Position numbers and translations under genes: made by a program
Shown: piece by piece, positions 25,178-34,659 of the stretch
Layout: every line of letters begins with the position of its first letter
Numbering within the stretch: position 1 is the stretch's first letter
Source of the DNA: Vicia villosa
Lineage: Eukaryota > Streptophyta > Magnoliopsida > Fabales > Fabaceae
Assembly: GCF_029867415.1 (NCBI RefSeq)
Contig: NW_026705455.1
Coordinates: 372,001-436,000, forward strand
Direction of reading: 5' to 3'
Length of the DNA stretch: 64,000 nt
The notes under the pieces: generated by a model
What the model was told of the DNA's origin: nothing
What the model saw: only the letters and a program-made list of their open reading frames with translations
Database searches by the model: none

Positions 25178-28100
25178 ATGGAATCTGAGGCAAGCATCAA
25201 GAATCTCGAAGTACAGAATGCCCAAGTTCAAGTGGCAATTCTGGAACTGGCAAAGGGGCAACAAGAGCTGAAAGCCCTGATACTCAAGAAGAAGAAGAAG
25301 CCCAAAGAATCTGCAGGCTTGAGTTACCTGAGAAGGAAGATCAAGATCCCTGTCAAAAAGATCAAAAAGCCACCAATCCCTGAAATAGTCGGTGATGGTG
25401 AACAAGAAGATAATCAAAGCAACCAGGGTTCTGCTAAACCCTCTCTCTCTTCAAATGAAGAAGAAGATCATTCTGGAGACGAACAGGATGATGACAAATA
25501 CCAACAGTTGGAGGATCGTATGAAAGCTATGGAAATACAAAAAATACCTGGCTTAGATTTCAATGATCTGGGACTCGTGTCGGATGTTGTCATCCCTCCA
25601 AAATTCAAAGTTCCAACCTTTGCAAAGTATGATGGAGTTTCTTGTCCAAAACTACATTTGAGATCTTATGTGAGGAAGATACAACCTCATACAACAGATA
25701 ACAAATTGTGGATTCACTTTTTCCAAGAAAGTCTGTCAGGTACACAACTCGAATGGTACTACCAGCTAGAAAATACCAAGGTTCATACTTGGGAAGAATT
25801 AGCTGCTGCTTTTTACAAACAGTACCAATACAATGCTGATCTTGCACCAACCCGTACTCAACTAAGGGGCATGTCTATGGGACCAAAAGAAAGTTTCAAA
25901 GAGTATGCACAAAAGTGGAGAGATATGGCTGGAAGGGTTCAACCACCCTTATCTGATCGCGAACTAGTCGACATGTTCATGGGCACTTTAACTGGCCCAT
26001 TCTATAGCCATTTGCTGGGAAGTTCATCATCAGGTTTCACTGACCTAATACTGACCGGAGAACGTGTCGAAAGTGGCATTCGAAATGGAAAAATTCAAGT
26101 AGGATCCTCCTCTGGTACTACAAAAAGGCCCATCAGAAATGAGGTCAATACAGCGCAAATTCAGACAAGTCACAAAAGTGATCAGCATCAATCTGTAGGG
26201 GCAGTTATGATCTCCGCATCTGCACCTCAAAAAGATCAACAGCCAAAATATACGCATCGACCAGATGCACCAAGAAGAACTTTCACCAAAATCAACATGC
26301 CAATCTCTCAGGCATTGCAGCACTTGCTTAAAGCGGATCTGATCACATTAAGGGGTCCTCCGAAGAATGTCAATACTTCTTCTCTGAATTATCGCCCTGA
26401 TGCAACATGTGCCTATCATTCAAACTGTCCAGGACATGACGCAGATCACTGCTGGGCCCTGAAAAATAAAATCCAAGACATGATAGATGCTGGAGAAATT
26501 GAGTTCGATCCTCCAGAAACTCCAAATGTCATCACAGCACCTATGCCAAAGCATGACAAAACTGTTAATGCTATCATAGACACAGTTTACATTTATGATG
26601 TGAACGAAGTATCAATTCCACTCCTCGAAGTCAAAAGAAAGTTCATCCAAGCTGGTTACTTTCCAGGTTGTGATCCCGACTGCTTTTATTGCTCACGCCA
26701 ACCCAATGGTTGTGAAAATCTAAAGATGGGAATTCAAAAACACATGGATCGCCGTATCATTATGTTTGAGAGGCTCCCTTCTATGGACATGTTGGGCAAA
26801 GTCTTTGCCAACGGGATAAGAATGGAAGACGTCTCAGTGATCTCCAGCTTACCATTCAAAATCTCTACCAAGGCTCCATTCAAACTTTCTGCTACACTCA
26901 AAGTGGCATCAGTAGTCATTGCTAGACCAACTCCATTTCCATACTCCTCAGACAAAGCTGTCCCATGGGGATATGACACTAATGTTTACATTCATGGAGT
27001 TAAGCAGGATCCCTCGACTAAAGAGGACGCAACACTAACTACTTCAGCTGTAAGTAACATTGCAGGCACTAGCAAGATCACGAGAAGTGGAAGAATCTTT
27101 TCACCAGAAATTTCTCCAAATATTGCTGCTAGTCCAATTCAGGTTCCAATTCCTATTCCAGATATCAACACTCGAGGCAAAGAGCCACTGATCGAACCAG
27201 TTCAAAATCCGGTAGAGATCGCTGCTGAGGATCCATCAAAGCAAGAGATGGACGAAATATTGAAAATCATCTGCAAAAGTGATTACAATATTGTCGAACA
27301 ACTGGGGCATACTGCTTCAAAAATCTCAATGTTATCTCTGCTAAAATATTCAGAAGCTCATGCTAAAGCTCTAATGAAGTTCCTTCAAGCTGCGCATGTG
27401 CCTCAAGAAATCCCAATCGACCAATTTGAGAATTGTGTCGCCAGTCTTACAGTGCCCAATGGTCTTGGTTTCTCTGATGTGGATCTAACTCCTGCTGGAA
27501 GAAATCACAACAAGGCCCTGCACATCTCTATCGAATGCAACGGCACCACTCTGTCTCATGTGCTAATAGACAATGGTTCCTCTCTAAACGTGTTACCAAA
27601 GGTAATACTGGAAAAACTTGACTTCAAAGGAGTTGTGCTACAACCAAGTGATGTGGTTGTAAGAGCCTTCGATGGGTCAACAAGAACGGTGTATGGAGAA
27701 GTTAAGCTCCCAATCAGAGTGGGCTCTCAAACTTTCGATGTTATCTTTTCCGTAATAGACGTTCTTCCAACATACTCCTGTTTACTAGGACGCCCTTGGA
27801 TACATGGGGCAAACGCTGTAACTTCTACCCTGCATCAGAAGTTAAAATACCCAGTAAAAGGAAAGGTTGTCACAGTCTATGGCGAAGAAGAATATATGGT
27901 CAGTCACTTGAGCAACGACAAGTATGTTGAGTTGGAGGACGAATTCATCGAAACTCCATGCCAATCATTTGAGGTGGTCTCTCCAGATGTCTCTACCACC
28001 AAGCATATTCCTGCTACTCCAACTACAACTATGGCTTCTCTCAAAGATGCCAAAGCCATGATTGAACAGGGTGATTGCACAGTATGGGGACAACTCCCTG

Positions 28101-28942
28101 ATATACCCTACAAGTCCGACAAGCTAGGTCTGGGCTATAATGGTGAAAATCAAAAGAATGATCAAAATCCTCGCTCTGAAGGGTTAATATCACACTTCGC
28201 CAGCCAAGAAGTAAACACCATTGATGATGAAGGGACATACTTGAACCACATCATTCAGCCATATCCAGACGAAATTCCACCCATTACCATGGGAATGTGG
28301 GATGCTGTGGGAGGACCAAATGACGGTTACAACTACCAGTATATCACACCTCAGAATTCTTACATTGCTCTGGAAGATCTTACTCCAACAGAAGAGGGTA
28401 ATCAAAATGACGGAAGTATCACAAGTCCCGTCACTCAGCAATATCAAAATCCACCCAAAGAAGTATGGGACACGCTAGGAGAACCCAGCGGCAAATACGA
28501 CTATATGGTGAAATATTCCGCTCCTCCGAGCTTTTCAACTCCCATCAAAGACATTGTCCCGACTGGATGGGACGAACAGTACGACGACAACTTCGCTCTT
28601 GAAGAAGCCAGGAAGATGCCAAACAACGAAGGTTATTTTCTGTCACAGTACACTCCTTATCAGGATGCACAAGTCTCTATTCAAAACATCATTCCTACTG
28701 CATGGGACGGCCTTATCGAGCATCTCGCTCAGCCAATAGAGGGACCTCCACCTGGATTCTCATATCCAACAAATCATCCAACTTATCCTGAGGAATTACC
28801 TACGCATTTTCCCACTAGCGGAATCAATGCTACGGAAGACGAAAAGAACAACTGCAACTGGAACAGCCGGGTGCTCCCTGCTAACAACGGTGGATTGAAC
28901 AACTGGAAAGCAGAGGATGTGATCTCCTTTGATCAGGAGTAA
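25178..28942 (+). CDS. Ogre gag-protease polyprotein
   Basis: The frame is open from 25133; I chose the ATG at 25178 (MESEASIKN), giving 1254 residues. An N-terminal coiled-coil (about 1-30) and lysine- and acid-rich tracts precede a retrotransposon gag domain at about 140-305 (EWYYQLEN, SFKEYAQKWRDMA). Cys/His clusters follow at about 410-426 (CAYHSNCPGHDADHCW) and 497-515. The aspartic protease has its active-site motif as DNGSS at residue 798, with N in place of the usual T or S, and ILE..LLGRPW near 869. Beyond it are a G-patch-like KLGLGYNGE and a roughly 250-residue tail with repeated W-D motifs. The stop at 28940 would be removed by the candidate intron at 28939-29201, giving a Gag-Pro-Pol fusion. 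Without splicing only gag-protease is made, which would set the Gag to Pol ratio. Confidence 0.93.
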   Translation: MESEASIKNLEVQNAQVQVAILELAKGQQELKALILKKKKKPKESAGLSYLRRKIKIPVKKIKKPPIPEIVGDGEQEDNQSNQGSAKPSLSSNEEEDHSGDEQDDDKYQQLEDRMKAMEIQKIPGLDFNDLGLVSDVVIPPKFKVPTFAKYDGVSCPKLHLRSYVRKIQPHTTDNKLWIHFFQESLSGTQLEWYYQLENTKVHTWEELAAAFYKQYQYNADLAPTRTQLRGMSMGPKESFKEYAQKWRDMAGRVQPPLSDRELVDMFMGTLTGPFYSHLLGSSSSGFTDLILTGERVESGIRNGKIQVGSSSGTTKRPIRNEVNTAQIQTSHKSDQHQSVGAVMISASAPQKDQQPKYTHRPDAPRRTFTKINMPISQALQHLLKADLITLRGPPKNVNTSSLNYRPDATCAYHSNCPGHDADHCWALKNKIQDMIDAGEIEFDPPETPNVITAPMPKHDKTVNAIIDTVYIYDVNEVSIPLLEVKRKFIQAGYFPGCDPDCFYCSRQPNGCENLKMGIQKHMDRRIIMFERLPSMDMLGKVFANGIRMEDVSVISSLPFKISTKAPFKLSATLKVASVVIARPTPFPYSSDKAVPWGYDTNVYIHGVKQDPSTKEDATLTTSAVSNIAGTSKITRSGRIFSPEISPNIAASPIQVPIPIPDINTRGKEPLIEPVQNPVEIAAEDPSKQEMDEILKIICKSDYNIVEQLGHTASKISMLSLLKYSEAHAKALMKFLQAAHVPQEIPIDQFENCVASLTVPNGLGFSDVDLTPAGRNHNKALHISIECNGTTLSHVLIDNGSSLNVLPKVILEKLDFKGVVLQPSDVVVRAFDGSTRTVYGEVKLPIRVGSQTFDVIFSVIDVLPTYSCLLGRPWIHGANAVTSTLHQKLKYPVKGKVVTVYGEEEYMVSHLSNDKYVELEDEFIETPCQSFEVVSPDVSTTKHIPATPTTTMASLKDAKAMIEQGDCTVWGQLPDIPYKSDKLGLGYNGENQKNDQNPRSEGLISHFASQEVNTIDDEGTYLNHIIQPYPDEIPPITMGMWDAVGGPNDGYNYQYITPQNSYIALEDLTPTEEGNQNDGSITSPVTQQYQNPPKEVWDTLGEPSGKYDYMVKYSAPPSFSTPIKDIVPTGWDEQYDDNFALEEARKMPNNEGYFLSQYTPYQDAQVSIQNIIPTAWDGLIEHLAQPIEGPPPGFSYPTNHPTYPEELPTHFPTSGINATEDEKNNCNWNSRVLPANNGGLNNWKAEDVISFDQE

Positions 28943-29201
28943 ATGCCATTTCCTGTTTTCTTTGTGTATATTGTGCAAAGATAAAAGTGGTTCCTGAACA
29001 ATCGAACCATGAGCTTGAAAGCCGTGTGCCTTAGCACAACGGTCCTTCTATAAAAAGGGTTTGTCATATCATGATTATGTGCATTCAATAAAATCATGGG
29101 ATGCTTGCATGTTCAAAATTTTGTGATCCTTTTTCTTTCTTTATTCGCTTTCAAATAGCTATGTTTTTCTCTTCATACACACTCACATATCTACCATGCA
29201 G
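28939..29201 (+). other. Candidate intron between Ogre protease and RT
   Basis: A GT donor (GA|GTAAAT) overlaps the last gag-pro codon, and an AG acceptor (ACCATGCAG|ATT) precedes the pol homology. Removing the 263 bases replaces the stop and keeps the frame: the split codon becomes GAA and the next codon is TTC at 29203, in the pol frame. A spliced intron at this place is established for Ogre elements; the exact sites here are my prediction. Confidence 0.8.
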
Positions 29202-32200
29202 ATTCACATACACGCTGGATCCAGTCAATAACGACTCTGCTATTGCCCGTCATGACTTTGAAAATCCGATCTACCAAACTGAGGACGAAAGTGAGGAAGA
29301 TTGTGAAGTGTCAAGAGAAATTGCAAGACTTCTAGAACAAGAAGAAAAAGCCATACAGCCTCATGAGGAGCCGATTGAGGTCATCAACTTGGGCAGTGAC
29401 GAAGAAAAGAAAGAGGTCAGAATTGGGGCTGACTTAGAAAACAGTGTCAAGCAAAGACTGATTCAATTGTTGCAAGACTACGCCGAGATATTCGCCTGGT
29501 CTTATCAAGATATGCCTGGCCTTGACACGGACATTGTAGTTCATCGCCTGCCAATCAAAGAAGGAAGCACTCCGGTCAAACAGAGACTGCGAAGGAGTAA
29601 GCCTGATATGTCAAAAAAGATCAAAGACGAGGTTGAAAAACAATTCAATGCCGGATTCCTAAAAGTTGTAAGTTATCCTCCTTGGATAGCTAACATCGTG
29701 CCTGTACCCAAAAAAGACGGGAAAGTCAGAATGTGTGTAGACTACAGAGATCTGAACCGGGCAAGCCCTAAAGATGATTTCCCTTTACCGCACATCGATG
29801 TACTAGTTGACAATACCGCACAATGCAAGGTATTCTCCTTTATGGACGGATTCTCAGGGTACAATCAAGTCAAGATGGCACCCGAAGACATGGAAAAAAC
29901 AACCTTCACAACTCCCTGGGGAACCTTTTGTTACAAAGTAATGCCCTTTGGTCTAAAAAATGCTGGAGCTACCTACCAACGAGCAATGGTAACACTATTT
30001 CATGATATGATTCATCAGGAAATAGAGGTGTATGTCGATGACATGATCGCAAAATCCAACACCGAAGAAGAACATTTGAGTCATTTACACAAGCTGTTTG
30101 ACAGACTCAAGAAATACAGATTGCGACTGAACCCGAACAAGTGTACCTTTGGAGTAAGATCCGGTAAACTCTTAGGTTTCATCGTCAGCAGTAAAGGTAT
30201 TGAGGTTGATCCTGCCAAGGTCAAAGCCATTCAAGAAATGCCTATACCCCGTACCGAGAAACAAGTCAGAGGATTCTTGGGACGTCTAAACTACATAGCC
30301 AGATTCATTGCCCATATGACTCCTACTTGTGTGCCAATCTTCAAATTACTGAAGAAAGATCAAGTGGAAAGATGGAATGACAAATGCCAGTTAGCCTTTG
30401 ATAAAATCAAAGAATACCTTCAAAAACCGCCAATCTTGTTACCTCCTGTGGAAGGCAGACCTCTGATAATGTACCTAACTGTGTTAGAAGATTCAATGGG
30501 GTGTGTACTCAGACAACATGACGATTCCGGTCGAAAGGAGCACGCAATCTACTATCTTAGCAAAAAGTTTACCGATTGTGAAACAAGATACTCACTACTC
30601 GAAAAAACTTGCTGTGCCTTAGCATGGGCGGCTCGCCGACTAAGACAGTATATGCTAAATCACACCACTTTCCTGATCTCCAAGATGGATCCAATCAAAT
30701 ACGTGTTCGAAAAACCTGCTCTCTCTGGAAGGATTGCAAGATGGCAAATGATCCTAACAGAATATGACATTCAATACACTTCGCAAAAAGCAATCAAAGG
30801 AAGTGTGGTAGCTGATCATTTAGCTCATCAAGCAGTAGATGATTATCAGGCATTGAACTTTGACTTCCCAGACGAAGACATTATGCTAGTCAATGACTAC
30901 AAACAACCAGGATCCCGATGGACTATGGTTTTTGACGGAGCTTCTAATGCGCTCGGCAATGGCATCGGAGCTGTGATCATTTCCCCCACAGGAGGTCATA
31001 CACCCTTCACCGCCAGATTGTGTTTCAATTGCACCAACAATATAGCCGAATACGAAGCATGCATTCTGGGTCTCAAAGCTGCAATTGATCTAAAAATCAA
31101 ATTCCTTGAAGTCTACGGAGACTCGGCCTTGGTAATCTACCAAGTCAAAGGGGAATGGGACACAAAGCACCCAAATCTAATTCCATACAAAGAACATGTG
31201 TTGAGTTTGATTCCTTACTTCGAGGAGATCACTTTCGAACACATCCCACGCGAAGAAAATCAACTAGCTGATGCCTTAGCTACCATGTCATCCATGTTCA
31301 AAGTCAATTGGGACGACGAAGCTCCTATGATCACCATTTACAGGCAAGACGAACCAGCCTATTGCAATGAGATCGATACCAAACAAATGGAAGACAAATC
31401 ATGGTTCCATGAAATACAAAGGTATCTCGAAACCCAGGAGTACCCTGAAGGGGCATCTATTAACGACAGAAAGTTTCTAAGGAGATTTGCCTCCAAATTC
31501 TTCCTAAGCAATGGAACTTTGTACAAGCGCAACCATGACTCGACTTTACTTCGTTGCGTAAACAAGAAGGAAGCAGAACAAATCATGGAAGACATACACA
31601 ATGGTACCTTCGGTACTCATTCCAACGGACATACAATGGCTAAAAAGATCTTGAGAGCAGGTTACTACTGGTCTACCATGGAGACAGATTGCCATCATCA
31701 TTCCAAAACTTGTCACAAATGCCAGATATATGCCGACAAAGTGCATGTACCTCCAGTTCCATTAAACGTTCTGACGGCTCCTTGGCCTTTCGCAATGTGG
31801 GGTATTGATATGATTGGAGAAATCAAACCTACTGCTTCCAACGGACATCGCTTTATCCTGGTCGCTATTGACTACTTCACAAAGTGGGTAGAGGCAGCTT
31901 CATATGCTTCTGTCACCAAGAATGTGGTAGCCAGGTTTATCAAGCACAATCTCATTTGTCGGTACGGCATCCCCGAAAGGATCATCACTGACAATGGCAC
32001 GAATCTAAACAACAAAATGATTACTGAACTCTGCACGCAGTTCCAGATCAAACATCATAATTCTTCTCCATATCGACCAAAGATGAACGGCGCTGTCGAA
32101 GCCGCCAACAAAAACATCAAGAAAATCATACAAAAGATGACAGTAACCTACAAAGACTGGCATGAGATGTTACCTTTTGCTCTTCATGGTTATCGCACAT

Positions 32201-32649
32201 CTGCGCGTACTTCAACAGGGGCAACTCCATTCTCGTTAGTCTACGGTATGGAAGCAGTTCTCCCAATCGAAATCCAGATTCCTTCCTTAAGGATCATGAA
32301 AGAAGCCGATCTAGACGAAGACGATTGGATTCAAACTCGATTCGACCAAATACACTTGATCGATGAGAAAAGACTTGCAGCTATCTGTCATGGCCAGCTA
32401 TACCAAAAGCGCATGATCAAAGCATTCAACAAGAAAGTCAAAAGTCAAGCATACCAAACTGGTGGCTTGGTTATCAAACGCATCATCTTACCACAAGGTG
32501 ATCCCAGAGGCAAATGGACCCCCACCTACGAGGGACCATTCATAATCAAGAAAATATTCTCCGGCGGTGCCATGTTGCTTACCACCATGGATGGCGAGGA
32601 TTTCCCACACCCTGTGAATGCGGACATAGTCAAAAAGTACTTTGCTTAA
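29202..32649 (+). CDS. Ogre pol: RT, RNase H, second RNase H, integrase
   Basis: The frame is open from 29101, but the part before 29202 is intron in the spliced model. About 1149 residues. The reverse transcriptase (about 150-330) has VDYRDLNRA, FSFMDGFSGYNQ and the catalytic YVDD at 277. An RNase H of the usual Ty3 type follows (about 410-540, HAIYYLSKKFTDCE). Next comes a second, archaeal-like RNase H (about 572-700) with FDGAS, EYEAC, YGDSAL and NQLADALA, typical of the Tat lineage. Integrase has an HHCC zinc region (about 805-845) and the catalytic D869, D930 and E966, giving the expected D-35-E spacing, and ends with a C-terminal SH3-like part. No stop or frameshift is seen. It would copy and insert Ogre, and possibly related elements such as B. 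Confidence 0.95.
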
Positions 32650-32675
32650 AAAAAAAAAAAAAAAATACAGCTCGC

Positions 32676-32814
32676 TAAGTTGAAAACCTGAAAGGGCAAC
32701 TTAGGCAAAAATGAGCGTCTCGGTGGATTGAAAACCCGAAAGGGCGGTCCAGGCAAAAATTAGAGACTAAACAAATACTATCCCGGTAGGCTGAAAACCT
32801 GAAAGGGCGGCCTA
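32676..32814 (+). promoter_or_regulatory. Three covarying GAAA-capped RNA hairpins
   Basis: Three copies share the plan 7 bp stem, AAAA bulge, CCY, GAAA, GGG, stem. Stems are TAAGTTG/CAACTTA (32676-32682/32697-32703), TGGATTG/CGGTCCA (32724-32730/32745-32751) and TAGGCTG/CGGCCTA (32787-32793/32808-32814). The stem bases change but pairing is kept, with a few G-U pairs. The loop CCYGAAAGGG and the trailing GGCAAAA do not change. This is the pattern of a structured RNA element. The function is unknown; RNA export, 3' processing or packaging are guesses. Confidence 0.75.
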
Positions 32815-33638
32815 GGCAAAAGTTAGGGAATGAAGCATACAACTGTGTTCTGTTCAGCTGCCTACTCACCATCAAGATTCAACACCTCAAAGACACCGAT
32901 CAGTCCAATCACTTTCTTCCAACAAGTGAGGGATGAGATGCTCGAAGACAGATTGGCAATAGCAGAATTGAAACTTGACTGGATCGTTCTCACATAGCTA
33001 TTTCTTTTCATAAATACTTTTCAAAACTTTCTGACAATTTCCTACTTCTAGGATTGTTGTCTCCCTATACTAATCCGCCTATCACGGCACCTTTTCAAAA
33101 ATCAATGCAGCTTATAACTAACATTTTCATTTTTTCTGTTTTGAATACGCGAGCATCCCAATGATATTTTGAATGAACATATGCATTTGAATATGATTGA
33201 TGTTTACCAGGAAAAACAGGAATAGCATTCAGGAAATGTCCCGATCATCTGGACATTATCCCATCAGAAGAAAATTACCAAGAGAAACGCATTTCTCAGC
33301 AAATTCCTCAAAAAGATTTTCTCTTCAAAAGAAGTCTTATTCCCCAGCAGGATTGTTCCAGATTACTATCTTCAGAAGGTGTGATCCCCGCGCCCGGACT
33401 TGGTCAGATAGTGCATCGGAGGATTATGCATCTTCCTCATTCCCATTTGAAAGGGCATCAGAACTTCCAGTTACCTTTGGTTCCCCAAGCAGTAGTCAAA
33501 GATCCTTCAACGGGATACCCGGGTTCTCAAAGAATTTCCCCAGACGAGGGTACTCAAGCAAGACAAAAGATCATCAACGATCACAGTCCAGCTGACTAGT
33601 GGGAATTTATTTTTCCAACTAGAAGCTTGACACGCATC

Positions 33639-33745
33639 ACATTCACATTCACATTCACATTCACATTCACATTCATACATTCATACATTCATACATTCAT
33701 ACATTCATACATTCATACATCATACATCATACATCATGCATCATG
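33639..33745. repeat. ACATTC / ATTCATAC simple repeats
   Basis: Consecutive ACATTC hexamers pass into ATTCATAC octamers and then CATACAT units. The unit type changes along the array, as expected of slippage in an untranslated region. Confidence 0.9.
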
Positions 33746-33967
33746 CGCATATTCATACACAGCATAACATGCATATTTTTCCGGGAATATCTCACATTTA
33801 CATGCATCATAAACATTGCATATCACTAACTTGATTTTTCAGGTAGGCAGATATCTTCAACAAAGATGTTCTCAATCACATGCCGTGTTCACCTGAATTC
33901 CATGAACGGTTCTCTCAGATATAATCAAGCCGAAGATTCAATCTGATTACTTACCAACTCAAAAACA

Positions 33968-34391
33968 AGCATCACAGATCAAAGTCGATACCTCAGACGG
34001 TTCCAAAACGATCTAGCATCACAGATCTAAAGCGATACCTCAGACGGTTCCAAAACGATCTAACGTTGCAGATCTAAAGCGATACCTCAGACGGTTCCAG
34101 AACGATCTAACGTTGCAGATCCAAAGCGATGCCTCAGACGGTTCCAGAACGATCTAACATTGCAGATCTAAGGCGATACCTCAAACGGTTCCAGAACGAT
34201 CTAGCATTACAGATCTAAGGCGATACCTCAAACGGTTCCAGAACGATCTAACATTGCAGATCTAAGGCGATACCTCCGACGGTTCCAGAACGATCTAACA
34301 TTGCAGATCTAAGGCGATACCTCTGACGGTTCCAGAACGATCTAATCTTGCAGATCTAAAGTGATACCTCAGACGGTTCCACAATGATCAA
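33968..34391. repeat. 47 bp tandem array, nine copies, in Ogre 3' UTR
   Basis: The core CAGATC recurs at 33975, 34022, 34069, 34116, 34163, 34210, 34257, 34304 and 34351, every step exactly 47 bp. Units carry GCGATACCTCAGACGGTTCC and differ by a few substitutions. Tandem repeats at this place in Ogre and Tat elements are known as seeds of plant satellites. Confidence 0.97.
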
Positions 34392-34647
34392 CTTTCAAGT
34401 CCTTCATCAAGATATAATCAATGGATTCATTCTGATGAACAAACCCTCAACACATTTTCCAGATGGCATCTGAAAAGCCCATCTCAGGTAATGTTTCAAT
34501 CTGCCAACAACATTTCGCAGACAACATTCAAATGCAGCTTCCAACATCTCTTCTGATCAAGGTAAGTGCAAATTTTCAGGGCATCTAATTATTCAATCAT
34601 CTTCTACCTTCAGATTTCAGACAATCTCTTCAGGTTTAAGAAGATTG

Positions 34648-34659
34648 AATAGGGGCAAC
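34648..34659 (+). other. Ogre polypurine tract
   Basis: AATAGGGGCAAC lies directly before the 3' LTR. The same context (AAGAAGATTGAATAGGGGCA) abuts the 3' LTR of element B on the minus strand, and AATAGGGGCATC that of element A. Confidence 0.8.

Larger units (their letters stand above)
32650..34659 (+). other. Ogre 3' untranslated region
   Basis: A 2 kb stretch from the pol stop to the LTR. It holds an A-run right after the stop, three related hairpins (32676-32814), simple repeats (33639-33745), a 47 bp tandem array (33968-34391) and a polypurine tract just before 34660. Frames at 33197-33599 have no recognisable domain and lie in the least repetitive part; I do not call them. Confidence 0.85.

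Noticed and set aside
33197..33599. Two overlapping frames in the Ogre 3' region
   Set aside because: They overlap in different frames, carry no motif and sit in an untranslated region; chance is the simpler reading.
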